From contig OX485805.1 in NCBI GenBank assembly GCA_950295325.1, forward strand, positions 52,352,758-52,416,757: a stretch of DNA of 64,000 nucleotides, written 5' to 3'. A program made the translations under genes and the position numbers. The notes under the pieces were generated by a model. It was not told where the DNA came from, did no database searches, and saw only the letters and a program-made list of their open reading frames with translations. Below are positions 1 to 10,529 of this stretch, one piece after another (position 1 is the first letter of the stretch; every line of letters begins with the position of its first letter). This DNA comes from Polytrichum commune (lineage: Eukaryota > Streptophyta > Polytrichopsida > Polytrichales > Polytrichaceae).

Positions 1-97
1 TTCTTAATAACTCAATGTATCATTCCAATATGCCTTTGGAATATACACAACGTTAATGACTTATGATTTAACCCCCTAGGCTACATCCAGAACAAAT

Positions 98-722
98 TTC
101 AGAATAGTGTAATTTTCCCATTACTTCTCAGAATATTCTGAAATTTTATCTGTAAATAGAGAGACAAAGCAAAAAACATCTCACCAATTTGTGAGCCTAT
201 CCCATTTTTTGTCCGACAGTTATGACCATTTTAGTGTGTCAGTCTACCCAGATTTCAGAATGTCATAACTTCCTCCGACGGGCTCCAAAGAACATTAAAT
301 TTTGGGAGCAATCACAAAAACTAATTGTTTATGACCCCCTGAAATTTCAAATTATTTTCATTTTCTGCCAAAACGTTATGGCCTTTTTAGTCTGCAACTC
401 TTGAAAACACTTCAGAATGATATATCTCCTTCTCATCTACTCGGAGTGACTTGAAATTTGTACCACAACTAGGAAACCTAAGAACAAGGCATCCCTCAAA
501 ATTTCATGCTTTTCCAAGCCTCTTTCCAGGAGTTATGCCCATTTCAACTCGAAAATGTAGGCTAAGTTCAGAATGTCATAACTGCTGCTCCTGTACTCCA
601 AACATCCTCAGATTTTGACCATGTTCATATAAACAAGTTGTTTACTAACCCTCTAAATTTTAACAAAGTATCTTCTTCTGCTCGGAAGTTATGCCCCTTA
701 TAACCTAGACTATTCAAAGGAC
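98..722. repeat. four diverged tandem repeats of about 156 bp
   Basis: Units begin at 98, 254, 411 and 567, each with a TTCAGAAT(G/A) start, so the spacing is 156, 157 and 156 bp. Within each unit the order is CAGAATG-CATAACT, a C/T-rich stretch, a CCCT-AAATTT segment, then AGTTATG(A/C)CC-TTT near the end. The units are old and differ from each other at many positions. No coding capacity is seen. Such arrays occur in noncoding parts of plant LTR elements or as minisatellites; which applies here is unknown. Confidence 0.7.
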
Positions 723-1399
723 CCTCTCATTTACCAACTCGTGTTCCGGCAATGTGTCACCAAAAGTACTCCAACCTTCGATTTCCTCCTAGTCCGAGTG
801 AAATAATTATGGTGACACTTAGCAAACACATATACCTAAGAAATATGAACTCAAGTACTACAACTTGAAGCCATAAATTATCTTAAAATTATTCACACCC
901 AAACTAATTCTAACAAGAGGTCAAACCCTCTTCAAGGCCAACTAGCATTGGCTCCTAACTCCAAAATCATGCACACACATGTGCTCCTATCTTGTTTTCA
1001 TATACCCACACTTATAACACGTGGGGTGCCAAGGAGCACGAAACAAAGAGAGGATGAATAAGGGAAGAATGAGGGATTATATAATGAGTTTGAAGGGGTG
1101 AGCACCCTCAAGGCTCACGATAAGCCTTCGAAATCTCCTCCTACTTTGTAGGCTCTCATCTTATCTCCTAAGCCTTCCTCCCTCAAATGACCAACAAAGA
1201 TCCTAATTCCAACATTTAACTAACATTAGTTTTCTACCTACCACACTTTGCCAAGGTATGTCCTCATACTACTTGAATCCACTCCACACAAGCCTAATGC
1301 TTCAGACTTAGCTTTCCTCAAGCTTCACTCTTTTTATATTTTTGTGAATAATAAATCAACAAAACACCACTTGTAATGTTTTACAAGTGTTAACAACAC
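723..1399. other. unassigned spacer upstream of the LINE
   Basis: AT-rich sequence without a supported ORF. It may hold more decayed copies of the preceding 156-bp unit. It contains no apurinic-like endonuclease domain, so the LINE that begins near 1400 lacks its 5' part rather than continuing into this stretch. Confidence 0.5.
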
Positions 1400-3618
1400 A
1401 TGTGGGCATCAATTTGGGCTCACAGACCTATTGCTTTAGCTAACCCTATATATAAACTTTACACAAGTACACTAACCTCTATTTTATCAACATACGGAGA
1501 AAGATACCAAATACTACACGATAGCCAAGAAGGATTCAGAGCAGAAAGAAACACCTCCAGACAAATCCAAATACTAATTGCAGCGCTTGAAGACGCAAGA
1601 CTCATAAACCAAGATATATACATTCTTTACATTAACTTCAAAAACGCCTTTGGCTCCATTGACCACGCCAGACTCTTAGCCATAATGAAAGTCTTAGGTT
1701 ACCCCAATGACTCAATAAACCTCATAGGAAATATATACTCACAATCTTCAACCATATTCACTGGCGAACACTTCAGAAAAACCCTACCAATCCACATCCA
1801 AAGAGGTACAATACAAGGCGATACCCTTAGCCCATACTTATTCATCATATTTCTAGAATCCCTACTTAGATGGCTACAACAAGGAAACAATGGATATACT
1901 TTCGGTACGTCCAGACTCCAGAGTTTAAATCTCATCAGCAGCATATGCAGATGACCTTGCAGCAATCGCCGACAAACTAGAGACACTACAAACACAATTA
2001 AATAAACTAAACAAATTCTGCAAATGGGCAGGAATGGACATAGGTATACCAAAATGTGCAGTAACTGGATGCCCAAACAAATCTAAACTTAACCCCACAA
2101 CCTTCAAGGCCCTAATCCAATCCACCAACATAAACTATAGAAACGAACCTATACCAGTCCTAAACCAACACGAACCCTACACATACCTAGGAATAAATCT
2201 TGCACCATCATTCAAGTGGAAAACACAAATAAATACCACTACAGCTAAAGTAATCAAACAATGTCAAGCCCTCGTAGCATGCCTAGCTACTATGAAATAA
2301 AAAATCAATATGGCTGATACAGTCATATATGCTGGAATAGCATATAGTTTTTATGCAGTACCATACTCCATACCAGCCATAAAAAAACTTGACAAAAAGA
2401 TCATCGCACTCCTTAAAACAATATGCGGAATACCCAAATGCACATCTAATATTACTACACAACTCCCCCACAACCTATTTGGAATTGAAGCATTTTCACT
2501 ACAAAATGCCTACCTACGGTGTATTGGAGAGCAACTACAAAACGCCCTTAACGATAAATGCCGAATTGGCAAAATTTATACCGGCCTAACGCAATTTATA
2601 CTTGCCAAATACGGAGGTTCCAAAGAAATTACCCGTATTAAATACCACCACTGTGTTAGATCACCTATCACTAGAACATTATTTCTGCTCAAGCATGAAG
2701 CCGGAGTCCACCTTAAAAGTACAATAAACAACTTCCTCCTACACCCATCCCCACTCGAAAACGCGTGGATGCAAGAAGCACAAATGCTACAGGATCTAAA
2801 TCCCAACACCTCACTTAAACTATTACACAAATTGCTCATATATAATATAACAACACTAGACCAAATCACCATGCCTAATGGCACCACACTAATGAACCTA
2901 GATGAATTCAAAATCTACCACTCCACCCCTTCCAAACTCATCCAAAGTGCTCTAAACATAGCTAATCAACTATTTTGCCAACCTCTCTGTAATCTCGAAT
3001 GCCCCCTACCATGCCAACGACACCATCCACCCAGATCCCTTAAAGACAAATATATACTAAGACACCACAACATTCTACCTCACCTACCGACTCCCCCCAT
3101 ACACCCCCAAATCCTCCCATTCCCCTTCTACCCCCTCCCCCCAACAACATACTTAAGGACCCCCGACAATATCCCATATACAAAATACTTGATCACAAAC
3201 AAAAACAATCTACCGACCATAACGGAATAAAAAGAACAGTCACGTCATACCTATGTCAATGGACTATAACAAATAACGACACATACAACAAATGGCAAAC
3301 TCCAAGGGACCTATACCCCTATTGCGATGCCAACACATGCAACCACAACACCATCCTACTTACCCACTACTACACAGAAAGACAACACAAACATTTCTCA
3401 AACATTATTAATGCCTACTTCTCCACCGAACAATAAAGAGATACGAGATATGTCATACCTACCACAATAATCCCACTAGCACATATCTCTATTAATAAAT
3501 ATAACCCAGAAAATGACATCGAAACCAACTCCGATACTATCCAAATACAATTTGACGTCGCTCACATATACGAAGATAATGGTAGGCACCTCATCACCAT
3601 CCCGAAAACCATACTAAT
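1400..3618 (+). pseudogene. non-LTR retrotransposon, reverse transcriptase part (5'-truncated, broken)
   Basis: This is the reverse transcriptase core of a LINE-type element. From the 5' end it shows RPIAL-N-YKL, then YINFKNAFGSIDH (first catalytic Asp region, with Asn where Asp is usual in FxxAFDS), then QGDTLSPYLF. After a frameshift near 1930 it shows AYADD (1941-1955) and YLGINL. The frame then runs through one TAA at 2298 into a thumb-like region with the GIEAFSL motif, then a Pro/His-rich segment, with further stops at 3228 and about 3433 and a shift just before 3619. The 5' end is cut inside the RT domain, as expected from incomplete target-primed reverse transcription. No N-terminal endonuclease is present. 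This part cannot make a working polymerase. Confidence 0.9.
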
Positions 3619-5919
3619 GTGGTTATGGAACAATACCAATTGGCAAAAAATACCACACATGGTCTAGAACCGCCCACCCAATCTTTCGAAACCGAAATGG
3701 TTTGGTTATATCAAAGATACAAATACCGAATCCCGAAAAATGACCCACTCAAACGTGCCCAATACACAATACCAACTCCAATATTAGATCTCCTAATAAC
3801 CACATTCAATATCAACCAGTCATACTTCTCATCCCCAGTGACATGCCCCACGCAACTCACCCAATTCTACTCGCCATTCTCGCGTGACATAATATTTGGA
3901 TCCTTAGGGAAAGCATTTGACCACAAATGGCAAGGAATAGGATACGCTCACCCCCACAACGCAACAGACTTACAACAAGCCATTCACTGGGCTCGCATGG
4001 CGGCCCAAAATGATCCATATACAATCACTATACTTATATCTCCGGATGCCGACTGGTACAAAAATCCAAACCCGCACATAGGTCCATTCCTGGACACACA
4101 CATCATTGCCCACTTTGCAGCCGATACGATTGCATATGAAGAACCCACAATACCCCCCGAACTCAATATTACAAGAAAAGAACCGTCTACCCTACAAATA
4201 TTTTGTATCCACCACCAAAACAATAACATAAGCACCTATGAACAAATGAAATTACTAAAGGACATAGCAGATAATCTCCAAATATTACAAAGCCACATCC
4301 AAATTGCACCACCCACCCCTTCAAACATCATAGTAAACTCTAGTAAAAAATGGTCTAAATCAAACTACCCAAAGATACCTCCAAACAATAACACCCTCAC
4401 CCCACAACTCCCAAACTACCAAACGAACCTACCACTAAAATTCCACCCCCAATTCAGCTACTACACTGATGGCTCCTTTATGAAACCCACAGAAATAGCC
4501 CCTGGGGAATGGAGAAGAGAAAGAGCTGGATACGGTATCTACAGCCCCAAAGGGCTAAACATAGCCAATAGATTACATGAACATCAAAACATATTACGAG
4601 CAGAAATGATTGCTATATACGAAACACTAAGCATCATCAACACACAATATCCCAACGAACCCGCATTCATATTCACAGACAATCTAAATGTATTATACCT
4701 ACTTAACACTCAAATTAAACACCCCACACTTCATAATAGTCACCCAAACCAAACCACACTAGCCTCCATGGTAAAAACTCTTCAAAAAAGGATACAACCA
4801 ATTACACTATACAAAGTTAGAACACACGTCAACATTGACAGCAATGAAAAAGCAGACAAACTAGCAAAAGAAGGATTAGAATTAGAGCACAGAATTGCCG
4901 CCCACCCATACGAACATGTCCACGCCACCCCTTACTATTACCAAAAAGACGTATGGGCCTCGATGGAAGACGTTCCGGACAAAGGCCCACTTAGATTCTT
5001 AGAAAAACAAATTAAAAAATATGATAGGGAAACGAACCTAGCAATCATGGCCACACAAACCCCCAACACCTGTAAATGGACAGAAAACATAGATATAGAC
5101 AACGAGTTGACGAACGAATTCTGGACAAATCCCGCTATCACCGACAAACAAAAATCATGCCTCATCAAATTCCGCACAGGAACCTACATGGGTAATGCGA
5201 GAAAACAAATGTTTTTTGGCCACCAAAGATTTCCCACTATCACGTGCCCCATATGCAACTCAAATGAATCAGATACATGGATACATGTATTACTTACATG
5301 TAAACACCAACATATACACTCACTTAGAGTTAAAAGACATAACAAAGCAGTCGGAGAAATTAGGAAGCTCCTAATCTCATCAGAAATATCCCGATGCTTT
5401 ACTCTCATGAATGCTGGCACCTTCAATAACAACCCCCAAGAAAACACAGTCCCCAATTGGCTACTCCCCTGCACATGTAGTACACAAAGATGTCATTGCA
5501 ACGCAAGATTTAGACCTGATATCCTCTGTGTTAAAGGACTCCCCTATCAAAATGCCCCTCCCAGCGATGTCGACCCTAACCTTACCATACAATTCATTGA
5601 ATTCACATACTGCAATGACAGATTCTCCCCAGAAGCAATTGAAGCAAAAAATAACAAATACAACCCACTAATTGCTAGCATTGCTTCCAAAGGATGGAAA
5701 ATCGAACCACTTATTGTCATCATTGCTGGTGCCAGAGCGACTGCCCACATCCCATCTATGAGAGCACTAGAAACCAACTTCAAAATACCTATGGCCACCA
5801 TCAAAAATACTTTCAAAAATATTAACACCATTGCAATACAATATGCTATGTCTATTCTCCTCCATAAAAGGAGAATTGAAAACCACCAACCACTCCCCCA
5901 AAATCCAGACCCCCCATAA
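3619..5919 (+). CDS. LINE C-terminal polyprotein: Dam-like region, RNase H, CCHC, RLE-type endonuclease
   Basis: An uninterrupted 766-residue frame, the downstream part of the element above (one shift away from it). Residues about 84-176 (YSPF, GYAHPH at 108-113, SPDADWY at 141-147, HIIAHF at 161-166) follow the layout of phage-type Dam adenine methyltransferases, but the NPPY position reads AHPH, so activity is doubtful. Residues about 280-420 are RNase H: YTDGS (D284), AEM (E329), FTDN (D354) and EKADKLA (D413). A zinc knuckle C-X2-C-X9-H-X4-C spans C543-C561. It is followed by RHN (573-575), PD (633-634), E661 and K680-Y681, the order of the R2/CRE-type restriction-like endonuclease. The first codon here is GTG, so this is probably not a separate ORF but the tail of one long polyprotein. 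RNase H is secure, RLE likely, the methyltransferase assignment tentative. Confidence 0.85.
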   Translation: MVMEQYQLAKNTTHGLEPPTQSFETEMVWLYQRYKYRIPKNDPLKRAQYTIPTPILDLLITTFNINQSYFSSPVTCPTQLTQFYSPFSRDIIFGSLGKAFDHKWQGIGYAHPHNATDLQQAIHWARMAAQNDPYTITILISPDADWYKNPNPHIGPFLDTHIIAHFAADTIAYEEPTIPPELNITRKEPSTLQIFCIHHQNNNISTYEQMKLLKDIADNLQILQSHIQIAPPTPSNIIVNSSKKWSKSNYPKIPPNNNTLTPQLPNYQTNLPLKFHPQFSYYTDGSFMKPTEIAPGEWRRERAGYGIYSPKGLNIANRLHEHQNILRAEMIAIYETLSIINTQYPNEPAFIFTDNLNVLYLLNTQIKHPTLHNSHPNQTTLASMVKTLQKRIQPITLYKVRTHVNIDSNEKADKLAKEGLELEHRIAAHPYEHVHATPYYYQKDVWASMEDVPDKGPLRFLEKQIKKYDRETNLAIMATQTPNTCKWTENIDIDNELTNEFWTNPAITDKQKSCLIKFRTGTYMGNARKQMFFGHQRFPTITCPICNSNESDTWIHVLLTCKHQHIHSLRVKRHNKAVGEIRKLLISSEISRCFTLMNAGTFNNNPQENTVPNWLLPCTCSTQRCHCNARFRPDILCVKGLPYQNAPPSDVDPNLTIQFIEFTYCNDRFSPEAIEAKNNKYNPLIASIASKGWKIEPLIVIIAGARATAHIPSMRALETNFKIPMATIKNTFKNINTIAIQYAMSILLHKRRIENHQPLPQNPDPP

Positions 5920-6137
5920 CTCAGAACTTAAAAGTTAGGGTAAGGGGCAAGGGGTATTATATTAGGCGTAGTTTACATTAATGGTTTCTTGTGTCTAAAG
6001 TGTCTACTCTCGAAAGGGGGGAGTAGATCTTCTCCTTCATACCTCTGTCATGTGGGCTTGGGATTGAAGGTAGATCGAACAGACACTTAATTCACGTCGG
6101 TCTCCTTCGGAGACCGAAGTTGTTGTTATTATTATTG
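5920..6137 (+). other. LINE 3' UTR with hairpin and simple-repeat tail
   Basis: After the TAA the sequence carries a perfect 8-bp stem with a 3-nt loop at 6098-6116 (CGGTCTCC / GGAGACCG) directly before a TTG/TTA simple-repeat tail (about 6119-6136). A weaker stem (CTACTC/GAGTAG) lies near 6004-6026. A 3' hairpin plus microsatellite tail is typical of several LINE clades and is thought to be recognised by the reverse transcriptase. It marks the 3' end of the element; no clear target duplication was found. Confidence 0.65.
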
Positions 6138-6149
6138 TCACTTATCCTA

Positions 6150-6650
6150 TTTTTGACATATCCTACGTCACACCAATGATCAACAAATTTGCCACAAATG
6201 TCACCTCATGACACTTGGCATTCATGTGTGCTAGCAATTGGCATGAGTATGTTCAATAATGTTATGAGGCATATGCCTATGCTTCACAACGGTGTACAAG
6301 TAGACTAAAGTGTACACAAATAACACCTGGTGTTAGTACACCAAATATCTTCCTTTCCTCTTGTATAGTAAATTGTAAACACGTGACACTTTCCCTTAGT
6401 ATGCTTAATACCATCTTCCCGTTGCATACTAAAATGTAGAATTGTCATCTCAAGTATCCCAACATGCTATGCTGAATGTCATGGTGTAAATCATTTTCAC
6501 TTTAAAATAGTAATTATATTGACGAATAGTGTCATATTGGCAATTAGTACTAGACGTGACACTTTGAGACCTCTAAGAATCTATTTCAATCCCTTCACAT
6601 ATAATGTAATGACACTAAATATTATAAACGGTGTATTTATATTACGATGC
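6150..6650 (+). repeat. dispersed repeat family R1, copy a
   Basis: Related to 41905-42040, 55015-55380 and 59845-60035. Shared landmarks are CACCAATGATCAAC, GCATGAGTATGTTCAAT, TTGACGAATA-TGTCATATTGGCAAT and GACACTAAAT near the right end. TGACAC/GTGTCA motifs recur throughout. No ORF. Terminal structure was not resolved, so the class is unknown; the many GACACT motifs would fit a nonautonomous DNA element. Confidence 0.6.
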
Positions 6651-7164
6651 CACAATATATTATTTTAATCCAAAAGCAAATTGGCATGCGCATTTATTAG
6701 AATCCACATTTGAATATCCGGTGTTCAAAAATTATTTTAATCAACAATCCACGCCTAATATCTAGTTTATAGTTAGTGTGGACCGCGTTATTATCTTATG
6801 TAGAAAATTGGTATGGAGAGTTTACTATTGTGATAGTAAACACCCAAAATAGTGTGGAATGCCAATAATTGGCCTGCGACAACCTAATTGCACATATCAA
6901 TGTAGCATGAATGTTAGAAAGGGAATGGGAAGATTTGATGTGGCTGTCTTTCCTACTCGAACCTACTTTGAACTTTCCCAAATTCATTATATTGTACATC
7001 TCTTTTCTTGTGAAGTGTATACGGTAGCAGGGTTCGGGAGATTTTTGAGCTCAACCAGCTAAAATCCGTCCCTTCATAATTTCTACCGGTTTTTTTAAGA
7101 TTTGATCAGTTGCAAACTTGTTGTCATTAATTTGGATCGGCCAATATCCTATTTTTTTTTTCAA
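6651..7164. other. AT-rich spacer, nothing recognised
   Basis: Only short chance frames are present. The stretch separates repeat R1 from the inverted-repeat pair member that begins near 7165. Confidence 0.4.
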
Positions 7165-7775
7165 GTGCCGGTTAATTTCCTCTTCATTGTAATGACAACC
7201 GGCCAAAAACTCGAGCATTGATAAGTAAGTTGGTTTTTCAATTATATCTACAAACAACATACACCATTCAACAACAATGTCCAAAGAACATATCAACATA
7301 CAACAATAATATGTAATGATATCAACATCCAACAAGAATGATCAACAATTTATCCGTAGCAGGAGTTGAACCTAAAATAAGCCATCAACCGGTTGATGGC
7401 CATGGATAGACTCTTCTATCATACCTAGGTCTTAAAACCTCGTATTAGATTTGAGGCCACAACATGATAAAAGAGTAACCTAACATACCATACCATATAC
7501 AAAAATGAAATTCACCAATTGTTAGAGTCAAAATCAACAATATCATCTTCACCTTCAAGAGGAAAACGCCCTGAAAGGTATCTTTAATTTGTGGATGTGA
7601 AAACAACCATCTAAACTTTGTAGAGTTCCTTCATAAAGCCATGGCTTCCATTAGTACATTATCAAGATCACCGCAAAGATGTTCCATATACACAGTCATA
7701 ATACATTCTAAACGCTAGCTGTCATCAATGAAATGCAATAATGAAGCAAAAGCATCGTTAAGTTTCTTGTGACCT
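7165..7775 (-). repeat. dispersed repeat R4, minus copy
   Basis: Reverse complement of 13505-14118, easily aligned over about 610 bp. Read on the minus strand, both copies start with a frame giving FASLLHFI, a TAG at the same place, then RLECIM and GDLDNVLMEA, and a later PLEGEDD segment that ends at a stop. After that comes noncoding sequence with the shared motif GACCTAGGTATGATAGAAGA. It looks like the 3' end of an unknown protein-coding element. Confidence 0.65.
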
Positions 7776-8574
7776 ACACGGCTGAGAACCTCCCTCATTC
7801 AATATCCGCCCATACCCTTGGGAGACCAGCCAATATCCGCCTATACCCTCGGGAAGCCCAACTCATTTCCGCCATTTTTTGAACCTGAGGGGTTAAATTT
7901 CCTACATTATCTCATATTGGTCGGTTGATTTCCTATACTCTTCATATTTAACTCAATTATACGGCCGAAATCTCCCAAAAAAAATCGGTAATTTTACAAT
8001 TTCACTCGGCTAATTAACAACTAGCTGCCAAATCTCCCCGATCATTGTATGGTAGCATTGATGTCGAGAAGGTTTTCGGAAGTTGCCAAGATTTGATGTG
8101 GGTACAAATCCACTATGAACATGCTTTGATCTTTCCAAAATCTATATTATCCTCAATTTCCCCCTACAATGTGCACGTGGCATTGATATCGATAAGGCAT
8201 TGGGAAATGCTTGGCAAATCAACTTTTCCATGGTGACACCACAATTACTAATTTATGTGCACTAACTTCCCACATGACCCACACTTATAGGACCATTTAT
8301 TCCACACTCCAATTGCAGCATTGGAGTGCATTGACCGGGAAGGTATGGGGGTGTTATTTCGTTTGTTTTTCGTGTTCTCCAACTTTTGCTAATCTCATAT
8401 TACAAAATTCGTGTTGCATTAGCGAATCTACGATGAATCATCTGCAAAATTTAGATTGAAAATTGGACTTCCCCTAATTTATTAATGATTATCGGAAGTG
8501 TATGTTGGTTGATTTCTTAATAGAATACATAGGTCCTCCCAATTGCGTCCACCATTGAGTTTAGAATTAATATA
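7776..8574. other. spacer with a 31-bp direct duplication
   Basis: A short tandem pair (AATATCCGCC-TACCCT-GGGA) lies at about 7801-7860. The rest is AT-rich with no supported gene. Confidence 0.4.
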
Positions 8575-9215
8575 CAGTAATCTCCCGCTTAGGTATGCAC
8601 CCGTTTAAGTACGCATCTCGGTTAAGTGCGCAATTTTTTTGACAAAAATTAGGGTTCATACTTTATTGTTTGAACATGTCATGCAGAGTCATTTGCCGTG
8701 AATGCATAATTTTTTTATGCTTGACATGAAATGCCAGTTTGTTAACGTTTCCCTAAAATGTCTCATATGATCGTCCCAATTCATCATACATACGTCCAAC
8801 TTTTGTTTGAACATCAAAGCAAAGCAATTGGTCGGTGATATAGAGGACAATGTTGTGTAGAACTTCAAAGCCTTTGAAGTCAGTAGCAATTTCAAATTTA
8901 GCAAATGTCTCGATAGGTTGGATCTCATTGCAACATGTTCTCCTGATTGTCCCATATTTTCTGGATGGTGCCTTCACTGACTTCATACTCCCACCCCAAC
9001 GCATGCTTGCTCGGCGCGTTCAGCTTGCTCAACTTTGCAATGATTTCACATCGTTGGGCTTCAGTCAAGCGGGTTGCCTCAAGTTTCATTCGTTTCCCAT
9101 TGCAATTTATCAAATCAGAGGGTCTAGAAAGTGATATGAGTAAAGTATGCACCTACCAACTAAGTGCACACCAACAGCTCCAGTTCAAAGTGCATACTTA
9201 AGCGGGAGATTATTG
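8575..9215 (-). mobile_element. pogo/Tigger-type DNA transposon, internally deleted (641 bp)
   Basis: Terminal inverted repeats CAGTAATCTCCCGCTTAGG (left) and, read inward from the right, CAATAATCTCCCGCTTAAG, continuing to about 28 bp. TA occurs on both sides (8573-8574 and 9216-9217), the target duplication of Tc1/mariner/pogo elements. CAGT termini plus a CENP-B-type DNA-binding region identify the pogo/Tigger group. The element is far shorter than an autonomous one (usually over 2 kb) and lacks the DDE core. Confidence 0.88.
8663..9152 (-). pseudogene. Tigger transposase remnant: CENP-B-like N-terminal helix-turn-helix
   Basis: On the minus strand from 9152 the frame reads RLTEAQRCEIIAKL, then NAPSK, then EVSEGTIQKIW, the CENP-B/pogo N-terminal DNA-binding fold. 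A shift near 8930 moves reading into another frame that runs through a stop at 8753 and ends LHDMFKQ with a stop at 8663-8665, similar to the short basic tail of Tigger proteins. The catalytic middle is missing. An intact copy of this form could bind the TIRs without cutting; this one is frameshifted. Confidence 0.7.
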
Positions 9216-9217
9216 TA

Positions 9218-10521
9218 TGAAGACGTGGTCCAATCTCTTTTCAACACATGCCTTTATGATGTTTGCTCTTTGATCCTCACCGAACCACATACTAGTCGAA
9301 TTTAGGGGTCCGATTGAGAAAATGAGCCACTTAAGAGCCATCTCCCTCAATGCATTTCACAATGCAAGAACTTAGAAGACCCCCAAATCCCCCAAATCCC
9401 CCTTAGGACACTACACTGATTATCCCAATTAGGGTGCGTTGCTATTCGAAATTGCAAAGTGCGACAATTATTTAATGAGAATCAAATATTTTACCAAGCA
9501 AAGCCATTCATATTCTAAAACGTCTAAAGAAAATATTGAACTTTTGTTAGCAATAATTGAACTCTTGAACAAGACAATATTGCAATGCGTAATTCTAACA
9601 AGAGCACGCACTAATTGATTGGATTTTGCTAGATACAATCTACACTAATTATTCATGATTGATTGGATTTTGTTTGACTGGCATCAAAAAAACAAGTTTT
9701 GGGGTATCAAAGAGGATTAAAAACAATAGCCATAGTTGATTACACTACTCTTACATACCGTAGCACCATTGCTAGTTTGTGCAAAAATAATTCCCCCAAA
9801 AAACCATAAAAAAACAAAAAATTATGAGCCTAATCAAACGAATAAGTGAAATTTTATATTTTAAAAAATGAATACTGACCGTCCTTATTGGGGGAAAAAA
9901 TGATTTTTTCTTAATCATAAGGCATACGGAATTTTAAAATTTGTATTTCAAACTAATGAAGCTTTAAAAAAAATTGTTTCGAGGTGCATGAACCAACTAT
10001 GATGCTACAGTATAAGGTAGGACAAATACAAAAGTCTGATTAGTGCATATGCTATTATAATTGCAAAACATTTTTTGCATAACATGCATTATATTAAAAC
10101 CAAAGGCAAGAAGTAGTACAATTATTTGTATAATTAAAATTATCGACCTTACAAAGACCTAACTTTTTAGTGCCCCCCTTTGAAATAAGATGCTTCAGCC
10201 ACCTTTCTAGTTTCCCAAGTTTCTAAGGGTTCGGTAATATGGCTAAATACGTTGACATTTCCATGTACTATCTTCCCTATTATTAGATTTTGAGATTGAA
10301 CATAATGTTCACTAGGAGGTCAACAATGTTTGCCTTCTTATTTGGAGCAAAACGCTGTTCATGTCAAGGGCTAAGTGTTCTAGTACCCATCTACCTCATT
10401 TGAAGAAGGAAAAGGAACTTCTCCCACCAAGCAAGTTACATTACATTCAATCTTTAAGAACTTACAATTATGTTGTTTATTTTGCAATTGGTCGTAGGAT
10501 CTTTGCACCAAGGAGTCGAAT
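9218..10521. other. AT-rich spacer, nothing recognised
   Basis: Long A/T runs, no supported ORF, no inverted-repeat termini seen. Confidence 0.4.
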
Positions 10522-10529
10522 GTTAGGAG

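Noticed and set aside
1699-2076. 125-codon minus-strand ORF over the reverse transcriptase
   Set aside because: It mirrors the coding strand of a clear RT domain, so it is a shadow frame.
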